From: an uncultured Oscillibacter sp.
GTDB taxonomy: Bacteria > Bacillota > Clostridia > Oscillospirales > Oscillospiraceae
Length of the DNA: 64,000 nucleotides
Assembly: GCA_910588005.1 (NCBI GenBank)
Contig: CAJUQM010000002.1
Span: forward strand, 1-64,000
Direction of reading: 5' to 3'
Shown: positions 32,422 to 42,900 of the stretch, piece by piece
How the letters are laid out: the number at the start of each line of letters is the position of its first letter
How positions within the stretch are numbered: position 1 is the first letter of the stretch
Position numbers and translations under genes: made by a program
The notes under the pieces: model-generated
Databases searched by the model: none
What the model was told of the DNA's origin: nothing
The model's input: only the letters and a program-made list of their open reading frames with translations

Positions 32422-33852
32422 ATGCCTGACCTTTTAGGTGCAACCAACCCGGTACCGGGGTATGACAGAGCGGCTACCAACCGAAACCTGCCGGTCTCTC
32501 CGGACAGCACGCCGGTGCAGAACGTCCCGGACCCCAGCCGGGTCACCCGGACAGACCAGCGAACTGAACAGCAGGACCACAACCTCCAGGGGGACGGCCA
32601 GGTCCGGTACGATTCCAATTACCAGACGTTCCTCCAGCGCCTGCGGGACACTCCCGGTATGGCGGAGAGTCTGGCCCGCCTCTTTTCCGGGCGGGAGGGA
32701 ACGGTGGTTCTCTCCGGCATGAGCGAGGGGATTGCCCAGGAGATGAGCCAAATTCTGGAGATGCTCCGGATGGATAAGGACCAGCTTATGGAATTCCTCA
32801 CCGGGCAGTTCCGGGCGGGAACGCGTTTTGGCGGGGCGCTGTTTGCCCTGCTGCGCAACGCCTATGCCCGGGCCTCCTCCGACGGCGTCCGGGCCGATAT
32901 TCTGCAGTTTCTGCGCAACTACGCGGATTTTGGCGCTACCGTCCATATCGAGGGAAATATCCTGAGAAACCTGGCGGATATGGCGGACGCCATTCCCGCC
33001 AGCTGGGCGGAAAAGCTGAGAGAGCTGATGGCCCAGCTGGAAAACGGCATGGCGGCCGGGGACCGGAAGGGAAATTTGGAGCTGCTCCAGCGGGGAATTA
33101 TCCCGTATATGGGCGGCTATGTGGAGCGGACCCATGACCTGGGGCTGCCCCGCACGCTTTTGACCATGCTGGCGCTGAATATGGCCCGGTACGAAAACGG
33201 ATCTGAGGAAAAATTGCTGGAGTCCTTCCATCAGCTCAGCGGATATGGTACACTGAAAGGGCAGTTGGAGAATATCGACGACGAGTCCCTTCTGCGCCTT
33301 CTGCGCAGCAGCCAGCTGGGACAGAACGAGCCGGCCATTCAATTTTCGGACCATATTGCCGCCGCGGCGGCCCGGGCCTTGCGGGGCGAGGGCGGCGCCG
33401 AGGTGCAGCAGGCGTTTCAAAATCTGGTGGGGGCCATGCTGGTGAACGAGAGCGTCTATATGCCGGTGAACCACTATCTGATTCCTCTGGAGTGGAACGG
33501 GCGGATGCTGTTCTCCGAGCTGTGGGTGGACCCGGACGCGGAGGACCGCCAGAGCCGAAGCGGCGGAAAGGGGAACGTCATGAAGTTCCTCTTTAAGATG
33601 GATGTGCAGTCTCTGGGGCTGTTCGATATTGTTTTAACTGCCCAGGACGGTGAGGTGGATCTTCAGATTGCCTGTCCGGAGAAGGTGGTTCCATTCTCCC
33701 AGCAGATTGAGACCACCGTGTCCCAGATCCTGGCGCGGAATGATCTCAGACCCTCCCGCGTCGCCGTGCGGAAGCTGGAGCGCCCGGTCACATTGACCGA
33801 GGTGTTCCCCAAAATTTTTGAAGGGAAGAACAGCGTAAATGTCAAGGTCTGA
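32422..33852 (+). CDS. YlqG/FliK-like protein, first gene of the surface-protein operon
   Basis: A 476-residue cytoplasmic-type protein. The C-terminal ~95 residues (from MKFLFKMDVQSLGLFDIVLT) resemble the FliK hook-length-control C-domain as found in YlqG-type proteins. The N-terminal ~60 residues are polar and probably disordered, and the middle is helical. In Bacillus ylqG also precedes ylqH (an FlhB C-domain homologue), the same pair as here. No signal peptide. The ATG at 32422 has GAGGTG 6 bases upstream. The 3' end overlaps the next gene by 14 bases. The role is unproven; it may be a paralogue recruited from hook-length control. Confidence 0.65.
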   Translation: MPDLLGATNPVPGYDRAATNRNLPVSPDSTPVQNVPDPSRVTRTDQRTEQQDHNLQGDGQVRYDSNYQTFLQRLRDTPGMAESLARLFSGREGTVVLSGMSEGIAQEMSQILEMLRMDKDQLMEFLTGQFRAGTRFGGALFALLRNAYARASSDGVRADILQFLRNYADFGATVHIEGNILRNLADMADAIPASWAEKLRELMAQLENGMAAGDRKGNLELLQRGIIPYMGGYVERTHDLGLPRTLLTMLALNMARYENGSEEKLLESFHQLSGYGTLKGQLENIDDESLLRLLRSSQLGQNEPAIQFSDHIAAAAARALRGEGGAEVQQAFQNLVGAMLVNESVYMPVNHYLIPLEWNGRMLFSELWVDPDAEDRQSRSGGKGNVMKFLFKMDVQSLGLFDIVLTAQDGEVDLQIACPEKVVPFSQQIETTVSQILARNDLRPSRVAVRKLERPVTLTEVFPKIFEGKNSVNVKV

Positions 33853-34180
33853 CGGAACAAGAGGCGGGGCCAAGAAGGCGGTGGCCCTGCAATACGGGCC
33901 GGACGACGCGGCTCCGGTCATTGTGGCCTCCGGCATGGGGTATCTGGCGGAAAAAATTGTGGAGACGGCGGCGGACAACGGTGTGCCGATCTATGAGGAC
34001 AACTCTCTGTCCACGATTCTGACGCAGCTGCAGCTGGGCCAGGAGATTCCGCCCAGCCTGTATCAGGCGATTGTAGAAATCTATGTATATTTCCTCCACT
34101 TTGATCCCAACGGAAGGCCAAAGGAGGAAACTGAGGAGCGCGAGAGCAGTCCCGTGCCCCGGGGAGAGGAGACGACATGA
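33839..34180 (+). CDS. FlhB C-terminal domain homologue (YlqH/FhlB-like)
   Basis: A 113-residue soluble protein matching only the cytoplasmic C-terminal piece of FlhB/YscU export switches: KKAVALQYGPDDAAPVIVAS, then VETAADNGVPIYEDNSL and LGQEIPPSLYQAIVEIYVYF. It begins at the position that follows the autocleavage NPTH site in FlhB, and lacks the membrane domain. Such free-standing homologues (FhlB, YlqH) can substitute for part of FlhB in some species. It overlaps the preceding gene by 14 bases and the PilZ gene by an ATGA at 34177-34180. Confidence 0.88.
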   Translation: MSRSDGTRGGAKKAVALQYGPDDAAPVIVASGMGYLAEKIVETAADNGVPIYEDNSLSTILTQLQLGQEIPPSLYQAIVEIYVYFLHFDPNGRPKEETEERESSPVPRGEETT

Positions 34181-34809
34181 ACGGGAGACAGGAAGAGCGG
34201 ATGTATCTGCTGTTGGACAGCGTGAATCATCCATTGGCGAGAGGCCGGCTGGAGGGTCCCGCCGCCGGGGATACCCTCCAGCTGATGGTGATGGACAATG
34301 ACGTGGACAAGGTGGCCTGTCATGAGGTCATTGTGCTGATGAGCATGAGCGGCAGCGAGCCGCCCCTGCAGTGCCGCATTGTCCGGCAGCGCGGAGACCG
34401 GATAGCGCTGGAAAAAATCGCCAGCCTGGACCCGGATCTCCGGCGGAACCTGCGGGTTCCCATTAAATTCAATACATTTATCTATCCCATCACAGGACGG
34501 TGGCAGGGCCGGAGAGAGATCCAGTCCATTGACCTCAGCTGCGGCGGCGTGGCCTTTTACGGGGACGAGGGCCTGGAGATCGAAGAGCGCCTGGAGCTGG
34601 TGATCCCCGTGACCGAGGAGCCGGTGATTCTGCGCTGCCAGATTTTGCGAAAACAGGAGCTGCGCAATGATAAACTGCTCTATGCCACAAAATTTGTGGA
34701 TATGTGTGAAGATGAAGAGGTGACGGTGCGGGAGGCGGTATTCAGTATTCAGCTGGAAAGCCGGTCTGCCCCTGCTGTGGGTACGACAACTAGGGAGGAA
34801 CAGCAATGA
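34177..34809 (+). CDS. PilZ-domain protein, predicted c-di-GMP receptor (first copy)
   Basis: A 210-residue protein. The N-terminal ~85 residues resemble the YcgR-N/flagellar-brake type barrel. A PilZ domain follows, with both c-di-GMP contact motifs: R89-x-x-x-R93 in LRRNLRVP, and D119-x-S121-x-x-G in DLSCGGVAF. Start and stop each form an ATGA four-base overlap, with the FlhB-like gene before and the giant SLH gene after. Its translation is thus coupled to a surface protein. c-di-GMP binding is predicted from family motifs. Confidence 0.88.
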   Translation: MNGRQEERMYLLLDSVNHPLARGRLEGPAAGDTLQLMVMDNDVDKVACHEVIVLMSMSGSEPPLQCRIVRQRGDRIALEKIASLDPDLRRNLRVPIKFNTFIYPITGRWQGRREIQSIDLSCGGVAFYGDEGLEIEERLELVIPVTEEPVILRCQILRKQELRNDKLLYATKFVDMCEDEEVTVREAVFSIQLESRSAPAVGTTTREEQQ

Positions 34810-37800
34810 ACACGAACAAGAGAGGATGGAAGAGTGTCCGGAGCGGCTTGGCCAAGAGAGTGCTCTCCCTGGCGCTGGCCGCTGTGACACTGTGGAGCCT
34901 GCTTCCGCGGCTGACCCCGGAGGCGGAGGCCGCGGAGTGGATGGAACCCTATCTGGAGACCCTGGTTGACTGGGGCGTGATGCGGGGCAGCAATACCGGC
35001 GACCTGAATCCGGACCGGGTGCTCACCCGGGCGGAATTTGTCACCATGGTCAACCGGGCCTTTGGCTATACGGAGCGGGGAGCCACCCCTTTTCAGGACG
35101 TGCCGGAAAACGCCTGGTATGCCGACGATATCAACATCGCCTACCAGGCGGGCTATTTCCAGGGAACGTCTGAGACCACCGCCGGCCCTATGGGGCGGGT
35201 GACCCGGGAGCAGGCTGCCGTAATGCTGGGGCGGAACCTGCGGATGCAGGGAATTCCCGGCGTAAACAGCGATTTTTCGGATTTCCGGGATATGGGGAAC
35301 TGGAGCCGCGGTATGGTGCAGGAGTGCGCCGAGATGGGCATCATTCAGGGTTACTCGGACGGCACCTTCCGTCCCCGAAATTACATCACCCGGGGGCAGA
35401 TGGCCTGTTTCCTGGTGCGGGCCCTGGGTACGCTGGTCAAAAACCCCGGTGAGCAGATCGCAGGCGGTGTGTATGGCAACCTGACCGTCAACAGCCCCGG
35501 CGTCAAGCTGCGGGACACCGTTGTCACCGGGAATCTGTATCTCACCGGCGGTGTTGGCCTTGGCAATGTGGAACTGGAGAACGTCACCGTCATGGGCAAG
35601 ATTGTGGTCTGCGGCGCCGGTGAGGCCGAGCGCGGGCAGAACAGCATTATTCTGCGCAACGTGACGGCGGAGGGTCTGGAGATCGACAGTCTGACAGACC
35701 ACTTTATGAGCGTTCGAACCGAGGGCCTGACCAACATTGCCAATACCACGGTCCGCACCTCCGCCTATCTGGAGGATGTGACCGACGACGACCAGGGCCT
35801 GCGCGTCATCACCCTGGACGGCGCGGACGGTACGCAGCTGCAGCTGGCGGGAAATATCAAGGAAGTCGTCAATATCACGCCCAACTCCGACCTCCGGGTG
35901 GTCCAGGGCATTACCCATAAGCTTACTGTGGATGAGCAGGCCACCGGCTCCGCCCTGAGCATCGCCAACGACACCACCGTGAAGATCCTGAACCTGGACG
36001 CGGCCACGCCGGTCACCGGCAACGGCGATGTGGACAAGATGAACATCAACGCCGCCGGCTCCAGCGCCACCATGCTGCCGGACAGCATCTTCATCCGGCC
36101 CGGCATTGACTCCAATATCAACAACAAGGTGATGGACAGCATCGCGGCGGCGGAGTCCTCGGACGACCCGCGGCTGCTGTCCGGGTATCCTCTGGCCCGG
36201 AACATAGGTTCTACCACGGCGGAGGCGGTGTTCAGCACCAACAAGCGCGGCACGGTGTATTGGGCAGTCAGCTCGCTGTTGGACGGTTCCATGGGCGAGG
36301 ATGAGCTGCGAAATCCCACCGCCTATCCGGGTAAGATTCTCCGAAGCGGGACCCTCAATGTCACCGCCTCCAAGACGGAGATGATCGCCCGCATCACAGG
36401 CCTGACCCAGGAGGGATCTTACTACATCTCCGCCATGCTGGTGGATGACCGCGGCCGGGCAAGCCCTGTAAAGGTAGCTGTCTTTACAACTACGGACAAC
36501 TCCGCGCCGGCGTTTTCCACCGGATATCCCTATACAATTGTGACGGTGGACGATGAGGACGACCAGGTGATTCAGGCCATGGTCATGGCGACAAAGAGCT
36601 GCAAGCTGTACTATGCCCTGCTGCCTCTGAACTCTACGGCGCCCTCCACGGCAAATCTCAGAGCGGGCGCGATTCCCGGCAACCTGGGCTACGGTGTGGT
36701 TGACCTCCGGAAGAACACGCCGCATCTGATCTCTCGGGTCAACTCCTCCCACCTGGCGGAGGATACCAGCTATGACCTGTATCTGTGGCTCAACGACGCC
36801 GACAGCAACAAGAGTTCCGCCGTGCGGAAGCTGACGGTGCGTACGCTGGACCGGACGCCTCCCGTCATCCAGCACCTGACGGTGACGGATATGACGGCAA
36901 CCTCCGTGCGGCTGACCAGCTCTTTGGATGAGCCGGGCACCATCTACTGGGCCGTGGTGCGGCGGGGCGCGGAGTTCTATGCCCCGGGCATCGAGAGTCC
37001 TGAGGATCTGATGGCCAAGATTCAGGTGGAGAGCGGTACCGGCGCCCTGAAAAAGGGTAACGTCAAGGTGGGCAAGGCCGGCACGGACGTGACCATCAAC
37101 ATCACCGGACTGACGGCCCAGACCGCGTATGATTTGTACTACGTGGCAAAGGATCTCGCCGGCAACTACAATGTCTATACCCAGAATCTGACCCCGCCCA
37201 TGGAGATCAATACACTGGACAACGAGGGTCCCACGGTGAAGCAGGAGTTCACCCATGACGGCAGCGAAGGCTCCACCGAGTTGACCCCCTATCCCGACAC
37301 CTCGATCCGCCTGGTGTTCTCCGAGAGCGTACAAGGTGTTCAGAACGTGGCCGGAAAGCCGATTACCAGTGTGTTCCAGACGCTGTACAACAATGTCCTC
37401 ACGGCGGACAGCACCAACCGGGCAGCCCGGGAGGAGGAGCTGGCCGCAGCCCTGCGCTACCACATCAAGCTCTATGAGAAGCCCATCAGCGGACAGCCGG
37501 AGGTAGTGCTGGAGCGGAACGGCCAAAATGAGGACGATGTGGGCGAGGATTGGATCATCGATTACCGCAAGGCCACGGTCACCATGGATAACTCCGGCAG
37601 CGGAGAGATGATCATCACCTTCCCCCACGACAGCGAACTCAGCCGCAGCGGACTGAATCTGGCCAGCGGAACCACGTATTACTTTGAGCTGCAGGGCATC
37701 GTGGATACCTCCGCCGCCGCCAATCCCATGGTCGGCGTCCGGGGCGTGACAAAGCTCCAGGAGTTTACCACCATCGATGCCCAGATGGTATTCTCCCTGG

Positions 37801-39851
37801 GCACCAACAACGGCAAGGATGAAGACGGCAACCAGCTCCTGTTCGACATGAACTTCCGCCTGACTCCGCTGACTGCCGCCAGCGTCAGCGAGGATACGCT
37901 GTATGATCTGCTGTTCTGGTCGGATACCAGCATGAAGTTTGAACTCTACTACAGGAACGAGGGCGACACCTATTGGACCCAGATGAAGAAGGGTGCCTCC
38001 ACTATGGCAGAGTTCCGCACCACCGTCCAGACCCCCACGGTGGGCCTCAGCATCGCCCGGGAGCTGCGGAGCGACGGGCCGGTGGAGAAGACGAACCCCA
38101 ATTTTGAGAAGCTGAAATACGCCAGAGACCGGGAGTACGGCATTATCATTCGGGAGCTGAACGGCTCTCCCGACAGTGAGCGGGACAGCTGGACCGGGTC
38201 GGTTGCCATCCGGGTGACGCCGGTCTCGGGCACTCAGACTACGCTGAACGCGCTCTCCAGCCTGTCCCTGACGCCGAGCGCCTACAGCGAGCACCAGAGG
38301 GGCATTTATAAGGTGAAGGAGATCGGTGTTCCCGTAGACTATACGGTGACGCACGCTTTCCAGGACAGCGCCCCTCCCACCTTTACCGACGGTTACCCTG
38401 TGTTTGACCCCGGCGACTCCGGCGTCCGCATCAGCTTTGCCCTCAGCCGTCCGGGCCTGTATTACTACGTGATTGCCCCGCTGGGCTATATCCCCACGGA
38501 CTTCACGTATGAAAACGCCAGCGGAGCCACCGTTACGGAACGGCTGACAGAGAGCAACTGGGATCAGCTGCCGGAGGACGGCACGCCGTTTAAAGACACC
38601 AATAATCCCAACGCCACGCTGCCGGTGAGCAGCAGCATCACCAATCCCTCCTATACCGGCTCCAGCTATCAGATGGGATCCGGCAGCAACGGCGCGGCGT
38701 ATCAGGAGATTATGGTCACAGATCTGACCGCCAGCACCAAGTATGTGGCCTATTTCGTTCTCCAAGGCCAGTCTCAAAACTCCATTTCCAATGTCTATGC
38801 CTTCCGATTTGAAACCGTGGATGTGGTAAAGCCCATCATCGGCGTCAGTGTCAGCAACCCCAGCGCCGGCGTTCAGGCCGACCGGCCCGCCGATATCAAA
38901 TGGCTGCTCCTGGTGGATGGCACAGCGTCCTCGCCTTTGAGCGATACCATTGATTGGCAGACCCCAAATCCGGATTACGGTTTTGCCGGTGATTATACGG
39001 AGGAACAGTTCGATAAATTTAAGACCATGACCGTTTTGGAGGCCATGAGCGAATACCTCTACAGCAACGGCAGAAATTTGGCCGGCTCCGTATTTGACCT
39101 GTATGGCAGCGACGCTCAGAAAAACCAGGTTGTCAACTACATGAACACCGCCAGCCCCAGTTCGGGCAGTATTGCCCAGGTGGGCAATATGATTCACCCA
39201 GGCAGCTGGAAGACCATAACGGAAAACTGCCGCGGGTACATGAATCCAAACAACCCGAACATGGAGTACTGGTTTGTGGCTATGGGCAGCAGCCAGGGCG
39301 CTTCCGGTTACGCTTTCGCGGCGGCGTCCGGACTGTTCTATCCCGACAATACGCCGCCTCAGGCCATCACCATCTCCACGGAGGTGAACGCGGACATGGT
39401 TCTGACAGATGACCCCAAGGCCGCGGAAAACTTGGCGTACAGCGGCACGGTGACCATCACCTTCAGTACGGACCTCTACTATAGGGATAACAGCTCTTCT
39501 CCCACAAGGTATTTGCAAGTGGTCGACAAACCTCTGACGGCTACGCTGGATTCGACAAAGTATATCAGCAGCGGTGCGTTGGTATCCGCCGCCGGCATCG
39601 GTGTGGACCCGCAGGTTCCCGCCACCAGCACCACGAATCCCACCTGCCGTACGCTGATTCTGACCTTTACTGCGAGAAGAACGGGCAACAACTTCTCCCT
39701 GAACCAGAACCTCTCCAACATCCGGGGAATCACCGGCAGCAAACCCCTGACGCTGACGATGGACCTGGTGAAAAACAGCAGAGGGATGTATGTGCCCCGG
39801 TATTCCATTACCTCCGGCAGCGACTGGGGCAATCCCAGCGTGACTCCCTGA
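34806..39851 (+). CDS. Giant S-layer-homology (SLH) surface protein 1
   Basis: A 1681-residue secreted protein. The signal peptide ends near residue 42 (LALAAVTLWSLLPRLTPEAEAAE). Three SLH repeats span roughly residues 44-205, with the family pattern DLNPDRVLTRAEFVTMVNRA, VTREQAAVMLGR and GYSDGTFRPRNYITRGQMAC; these bind pyruvylated wall polymers. Residues ~215-440 have a repetitive beta pattern (NLTVNSPGVKLRDTVVTGNL). The rest contains several fibronectin-like segments with recurring AVFSTNKRGTVYWAV and GTIYWAVVRRG motifs and TGLT turns. No sortase motif. The start forms ATGA with the PilZ stop. Ligand or adhesive role unknown. Confidence 0.88.
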   Translation: MNTNKRGWKSVRSGLAKRVLSLALAAVTLWSLLPRLTPEAEAAEWMEPYLETLVDWGVMRGSNTGDLNPDRVLTRAEFVTMVNRAFGYTERGATPFQDVPENAWYADDINIAYQAGYFQGTSETTAGPMGRVTREQAAVMLGRNLRMQGIPGVNSDFSDFRDMGNWSRGMVQECAEMGIIQGYSDGTFRPRNYITRGQMACFLVRALGTLVKNPGEQIAGGVYGNLTVNSPGVKLRDTVVTGNLYLTGGVGLGNVELENVTVMGKIVVCGAGEAERGQNSIILRNVTAEGLEIDSLTDHFMSVRTEGLTNIANTTVRTSAYLEDVTDDDQGLRVITLDGADGTQLQLAGNIKEVVNITPNSDLRVVQGITHKLTVDEQATGSALSIANDTTVKILNLDAATPVTGNGDVDKMNINAAGSSATMLPDSIFIRPGIDSNINNKVMDSIAAAESSDDPRLLSGYPLARNIGSTTAEAVFSTNKRGTVYWAVSSLLDGSMGEDELRNPTAYPGKILRSGTLNVTASKTEMIARITGLTQEGSYYISAMLVDDRGRASPVKVAVFTTTDNSAPAFSTGYPYTIVTVDDEDDQVIQAMVMATKSCKLYYALLPLNSTAPSTANLRAGAIPGNLGYGVVDLRKNTPHLISRVNSSHLAEDTSYDLYLWLNDADSNKSSAVRKLTVRTLDRTPPVIQHLTVTDMTATSVRLTSSLDEPGTIYWAVVRRGAEFYAPGIESPEDLMAKIQVESGTGALKKGNVKVGKAGTDVTINITGLTAQTAYDLYYVAKDLAGNYNVYTQNLTPPMEINTLDNEGPTVKQEFTHDGSEGSTELTPYPDTSIRLVFSESVQGVQNVAGKPITSVFQTLYNNVLTADSTNRAAREEELAAALRYHIKLYEKPISGQPEVVLERNGQNEDDVGEDWIIDYRKATVTMDNSGSGEMIITFPHDSELSRSGLNLASGTTYYFELQGIVDTSAAANPMVGVRGVTKLQEFTTIDAQMVFSLGTNNGKDEDGNQLLFDMNFRLTPLTAASVSEDTLYDLLFWSDTSMKFELYYRNEGDTYWTQMKKGASTMAEFRTTVQTPTVGLSIARELRSDGPVEKTNPNFEKLKYARDREYGIIIRELNGSPDSERDSWTGSVAIRVTPVSGTQTTLNALSSLSLTPSAYSEHQRGIYKVKEIGVPVDYTVTHAFQDSAPPTFTDGYPVFDPGDSGVRISFALSRPGLYYYVIAPLGYIPTDFTYENASGATVTERLTESNWDQLPEDGTPFKDTNNPNATLPVSSSITNPSYTGSSYQMGSGSNGAAYQEIMVTDLTASTKYVAYFVLQGQSQNSISNVYAFRFETVDVVKPIIGVSVSNPSAGVQADRPADIKWLLLVDGTASSPLSDTIDWQTPNPDYGFAGDYTEEQFDKFKTMTVLEAMSEYLYSNGRNLAGSVFDLYGSDAQKNQVVNYMNTASPSSGSIAQVGNMIHPGSWKTITENCRGYMNPNNPNMEYWFVAMGSSQGASGYAFAAASGLFYPDNTPPQAITISTEVNADMVLTDDPKAAENLAYSGTVTITFSTDLYYRDNSSSPTRYLQVVDKPLTATLDSTKYISSGALVSAAGIGVDPQVPATSTTNPTCRTLILTFTARRTGNNFSLNQNLSNIRGITGSKPLTLTMDLVKNSRGMYVPRYSITSGSDWGNPSVTP

Positions 39852-39865
39852 GCGGCCTTACCATT

Positions 39866-39895
39866 GGGAGGGCGGGCATCTCCGCCCGTCCTCCC
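39866..39895 (+). other. Intergenic hairpin between the two SLH genes
   Basis: Stem GGGAGG plus CGGGC-type pairing with CCCG and CCTCCC, without a following T-run (GTTACC follows). More likely an mRNA stabiliser or processing element than a terminator. Confidence 0.45.
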
Positions 39896-39927
39896 GTTAC
39901 CTTGCGTGAAAAGGAGTGCATCGGTTT

Positions 39928-42900
39928 ATGAAATATCCGTTTTTCCGCCGCACAGGGGCGCTGCTCCTGGCGCTGGCCCTGCTGGTTTCCCTGGCTCCGG
40001 CGGCCTTGGCGGCTGACAGTTTTTCCTTTGACAGCGACCAGAAAACCATGAATGTTGGCGTAACAGAGTCTATTACCGCCCGGCTTACTCTGGATCCGCC
40101 GCCCCAGGATTACAACTTCACAGTGACTTGGGTAAGCGACAATACCAGTGTTGTGACGGTTGAGAGCACCACCACAAACGCGACGGCTGCCAGTGTGGGC
40201 AACCGGATCACCGCCGTGGGCAAGGGGACCGCCACGATTACGGCCACATGCGCCGAGTATCCGGGCCTCATCGCCAGCTGTGCGGTGACTGTGGAGTCCA
40301 AGGTAAAGAGCATTGAACTGACGGATACGGCGGGAAAAGACGTCACCGGCGGATTGACAATGCGCTCAGACGGGATGATCCACCTCATCGCCACGGCGAG
40401 GCCGGAAGACGCCGATAACCGGCAGATCAATTGGCGCAGCAGCGACGAGAGGATTGCCACCGTGACGCCGGCCACTACCGCCAGCGGTGAGCAGGTGACG
40501 GTCCGCGGCGTATCCGGCGGAACGGTCACAATCACCGCCACTGCGGCGGATGGCAGCCGCGTCTCCAACGGGTGTACGATCGAGGTTCAGGGCAGCCAGC
40601 ACATAGAGGTGCGGGAGATTGTTGTGACGCCTTCCCGCATGAATATGATTGCGGGAGAGGTGTCCAGCCCCCTTGCGGCCACAGTTATTATGACGGATGG
40701 CAGCGAGGGCCACGATGTCACCTGGCGCAGCAGCAATGAGAAAGTGGCGACGGTAGACGAGAGCGGCGTTGTCACCGCTGTGGGCGCGGGCACCGCCGAT
40801 ATCATTGCCGCCAGTACCAGCGACCCGACAAAGACCGAGGCCTGTACCGTTACTGTGGCGGCGGCGGAAATTCCGATTACCGGCCTTTTCATGAATCCTA
40901 CCTCTCTGGTGATGGAGATGCGGAAGAGCCAGAGGCTGGAGGTCGGCATCACTCCCAGCAACGCCAGCAACCAGACGCTGGAATGGACCAGCAGCGACGA
41001 GAAGGTAGCCACTGTGGCCAGCGACGGCACCGTGACCCCCCAGAGTCCCGGCAAGGTCACCATTACCGCCAAGAGCACAGACGGCAGCGGAAAGGAGGCC
41101 TTCTGTGAGATCGAGGTTTCCGGAATCACCCTCTCGCCCACCAGTGCCCAACTGGTGGTGAACGAGTCCCTCTCCATGGAATTTCCCACCTTCGGCAACG
41201 CCAAGGGAGCCATTTCCTGGAGCAGCAGCAATCCCTCTGTGGCCTCTGCCTCCAACGGTAAAATTACCGGCCACTATCCCGGTAAGGCCACGATCACCGC
41301 CACCGTCTACAACACCGGCTATAAGGCCTCGTGTGAGGTCACGGTAGTGGAGGATGTGGCGGAGGCGATCAACCGCAGCCTCCGGGCGGGGGAGAAGCTG
41401 GATTTCTCCGGCTTGGTGTCGGAGCTGAACAGCCGTTCCATCTCCAAGAGCAATGCGCCGCTGGACTATGTGGACAACTTGCGGGTTTCCACGGCCCAGG
41501 GCGTGCTCTACTACCGGTATGGTTCACCGGACACGCCCAACCACGGTGTGGGCGGTGTGGACCGGCTCTATGCCACCGCCCCCTCCGGCAGCGGGAAAAT
41601 GGCCCTGGAGGATGTGAGCTTTGTACCAAACGGGGGCTTCAGCGGTACGGCGGTAATTGAGTATACTGGCCACAACACAAACGAGATCTCCTTCCATGGC
41701 ACAATCCGGGTGGAGGTGGAGAGCACCGGCGATGTGACCTACAGCACTGCTATGAACCGCTCCATCACCCTGTCAAGCAAGGAGTTTAAGGATATCTGCA
41801 AGCTGAAAACCGGGCGGAACGCCAGCTATGTCACGTTCAGCCAGCCCGGTTCCGGTAAGGGAACGCTCTACTATAATTACAGCCCCGAGCAGTATTCCCC
41901 GAAGGTGGACGGTACCACCAAGTATTATATCAGCAGCAATCCTCTGCTGGAGAAAGTGACGTTTGTTCCGGAAGAGAACTATACCGGTACGATCAGTGTC
42001 CCTTACCGCTGTACGGACACCACCGGCAGCAGCTACTCTGGTACGATGACCATCAACATTTATTCTGCCGACGGCGGCGGCAGCGGCGGAGTGGAGTACA
42101 CCACCGGGATCAATCAGCGACTGACGCTGAATGCGGCGGATTTTAATTCCGCCTGTCAGGATGCCAACGGCAGGACCTTGAGCTATATCTACTTCGACAG
42201 CCTGCCTCCGGCATCCCAGGGGATTCTATACTACAGCTATACCAGCAGCTCCAGCAACCGGGTGGATACCAGCACCCGCTACAACCGGAGCAATACCGGC
42301 AGCCGGATCTCCAATATTACCTTTGTGCCCGCCAGCAATTTCAGCGGAACCGTCACGATTCCCTATACCGGTTACGATACCACGGGCCATTCCTATAAGG
42401 ACGACCTGGTGATCCACGTGTCGGATCAGGCGGGAACCGTGTCCTACACCACCGACGTGGGCGAGGCGGTGACGTTCCGGGCGGAGGATTTCAACGAGGC
42501 CTGCCAGCGGGCCAATAACTCCTCCCTGAATTACATTACGTTTACCCTGCCTGCCTCCAGCGTTGGAACGCTGTACCGCAATTACAGGAACAGCAGCAAC
42601 ACCGGCAGCCGGGTTTCCTCTTCCCAGCGGTTTTCCAGGGGCGGCAATCCCAGCGTGTCGGATGTGACCTTTGTCCCCAACCGGCGGTATGAGGGCACGG
42701 CTTCCATCCCCTTCGGAGGCTATGACGCCGCAGGAAACCGGTTTGAGGGTACTGTCAGCATCACGGTGGGCCAGGCTACCGGCCGGGTGGTGAGTTATTC
42801 CATTGCCAGCGGCGGCGTGGTGCGCTTCAATGCCAGCGATTTTAACGCCGTTTGCCGTTCCGCTACAGGGGATGATCTCAGCTATGTAAGCTTTGAGCTG

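Noticed and set aside
34749..39518. A very long open frame on the minus strand opposite SLH protein 1
   Set aside because: It mirrors the codon pattern of the plus-strand gene, has no signal or domain, and lacks a ribosome site; a GC-rich shadow frame.
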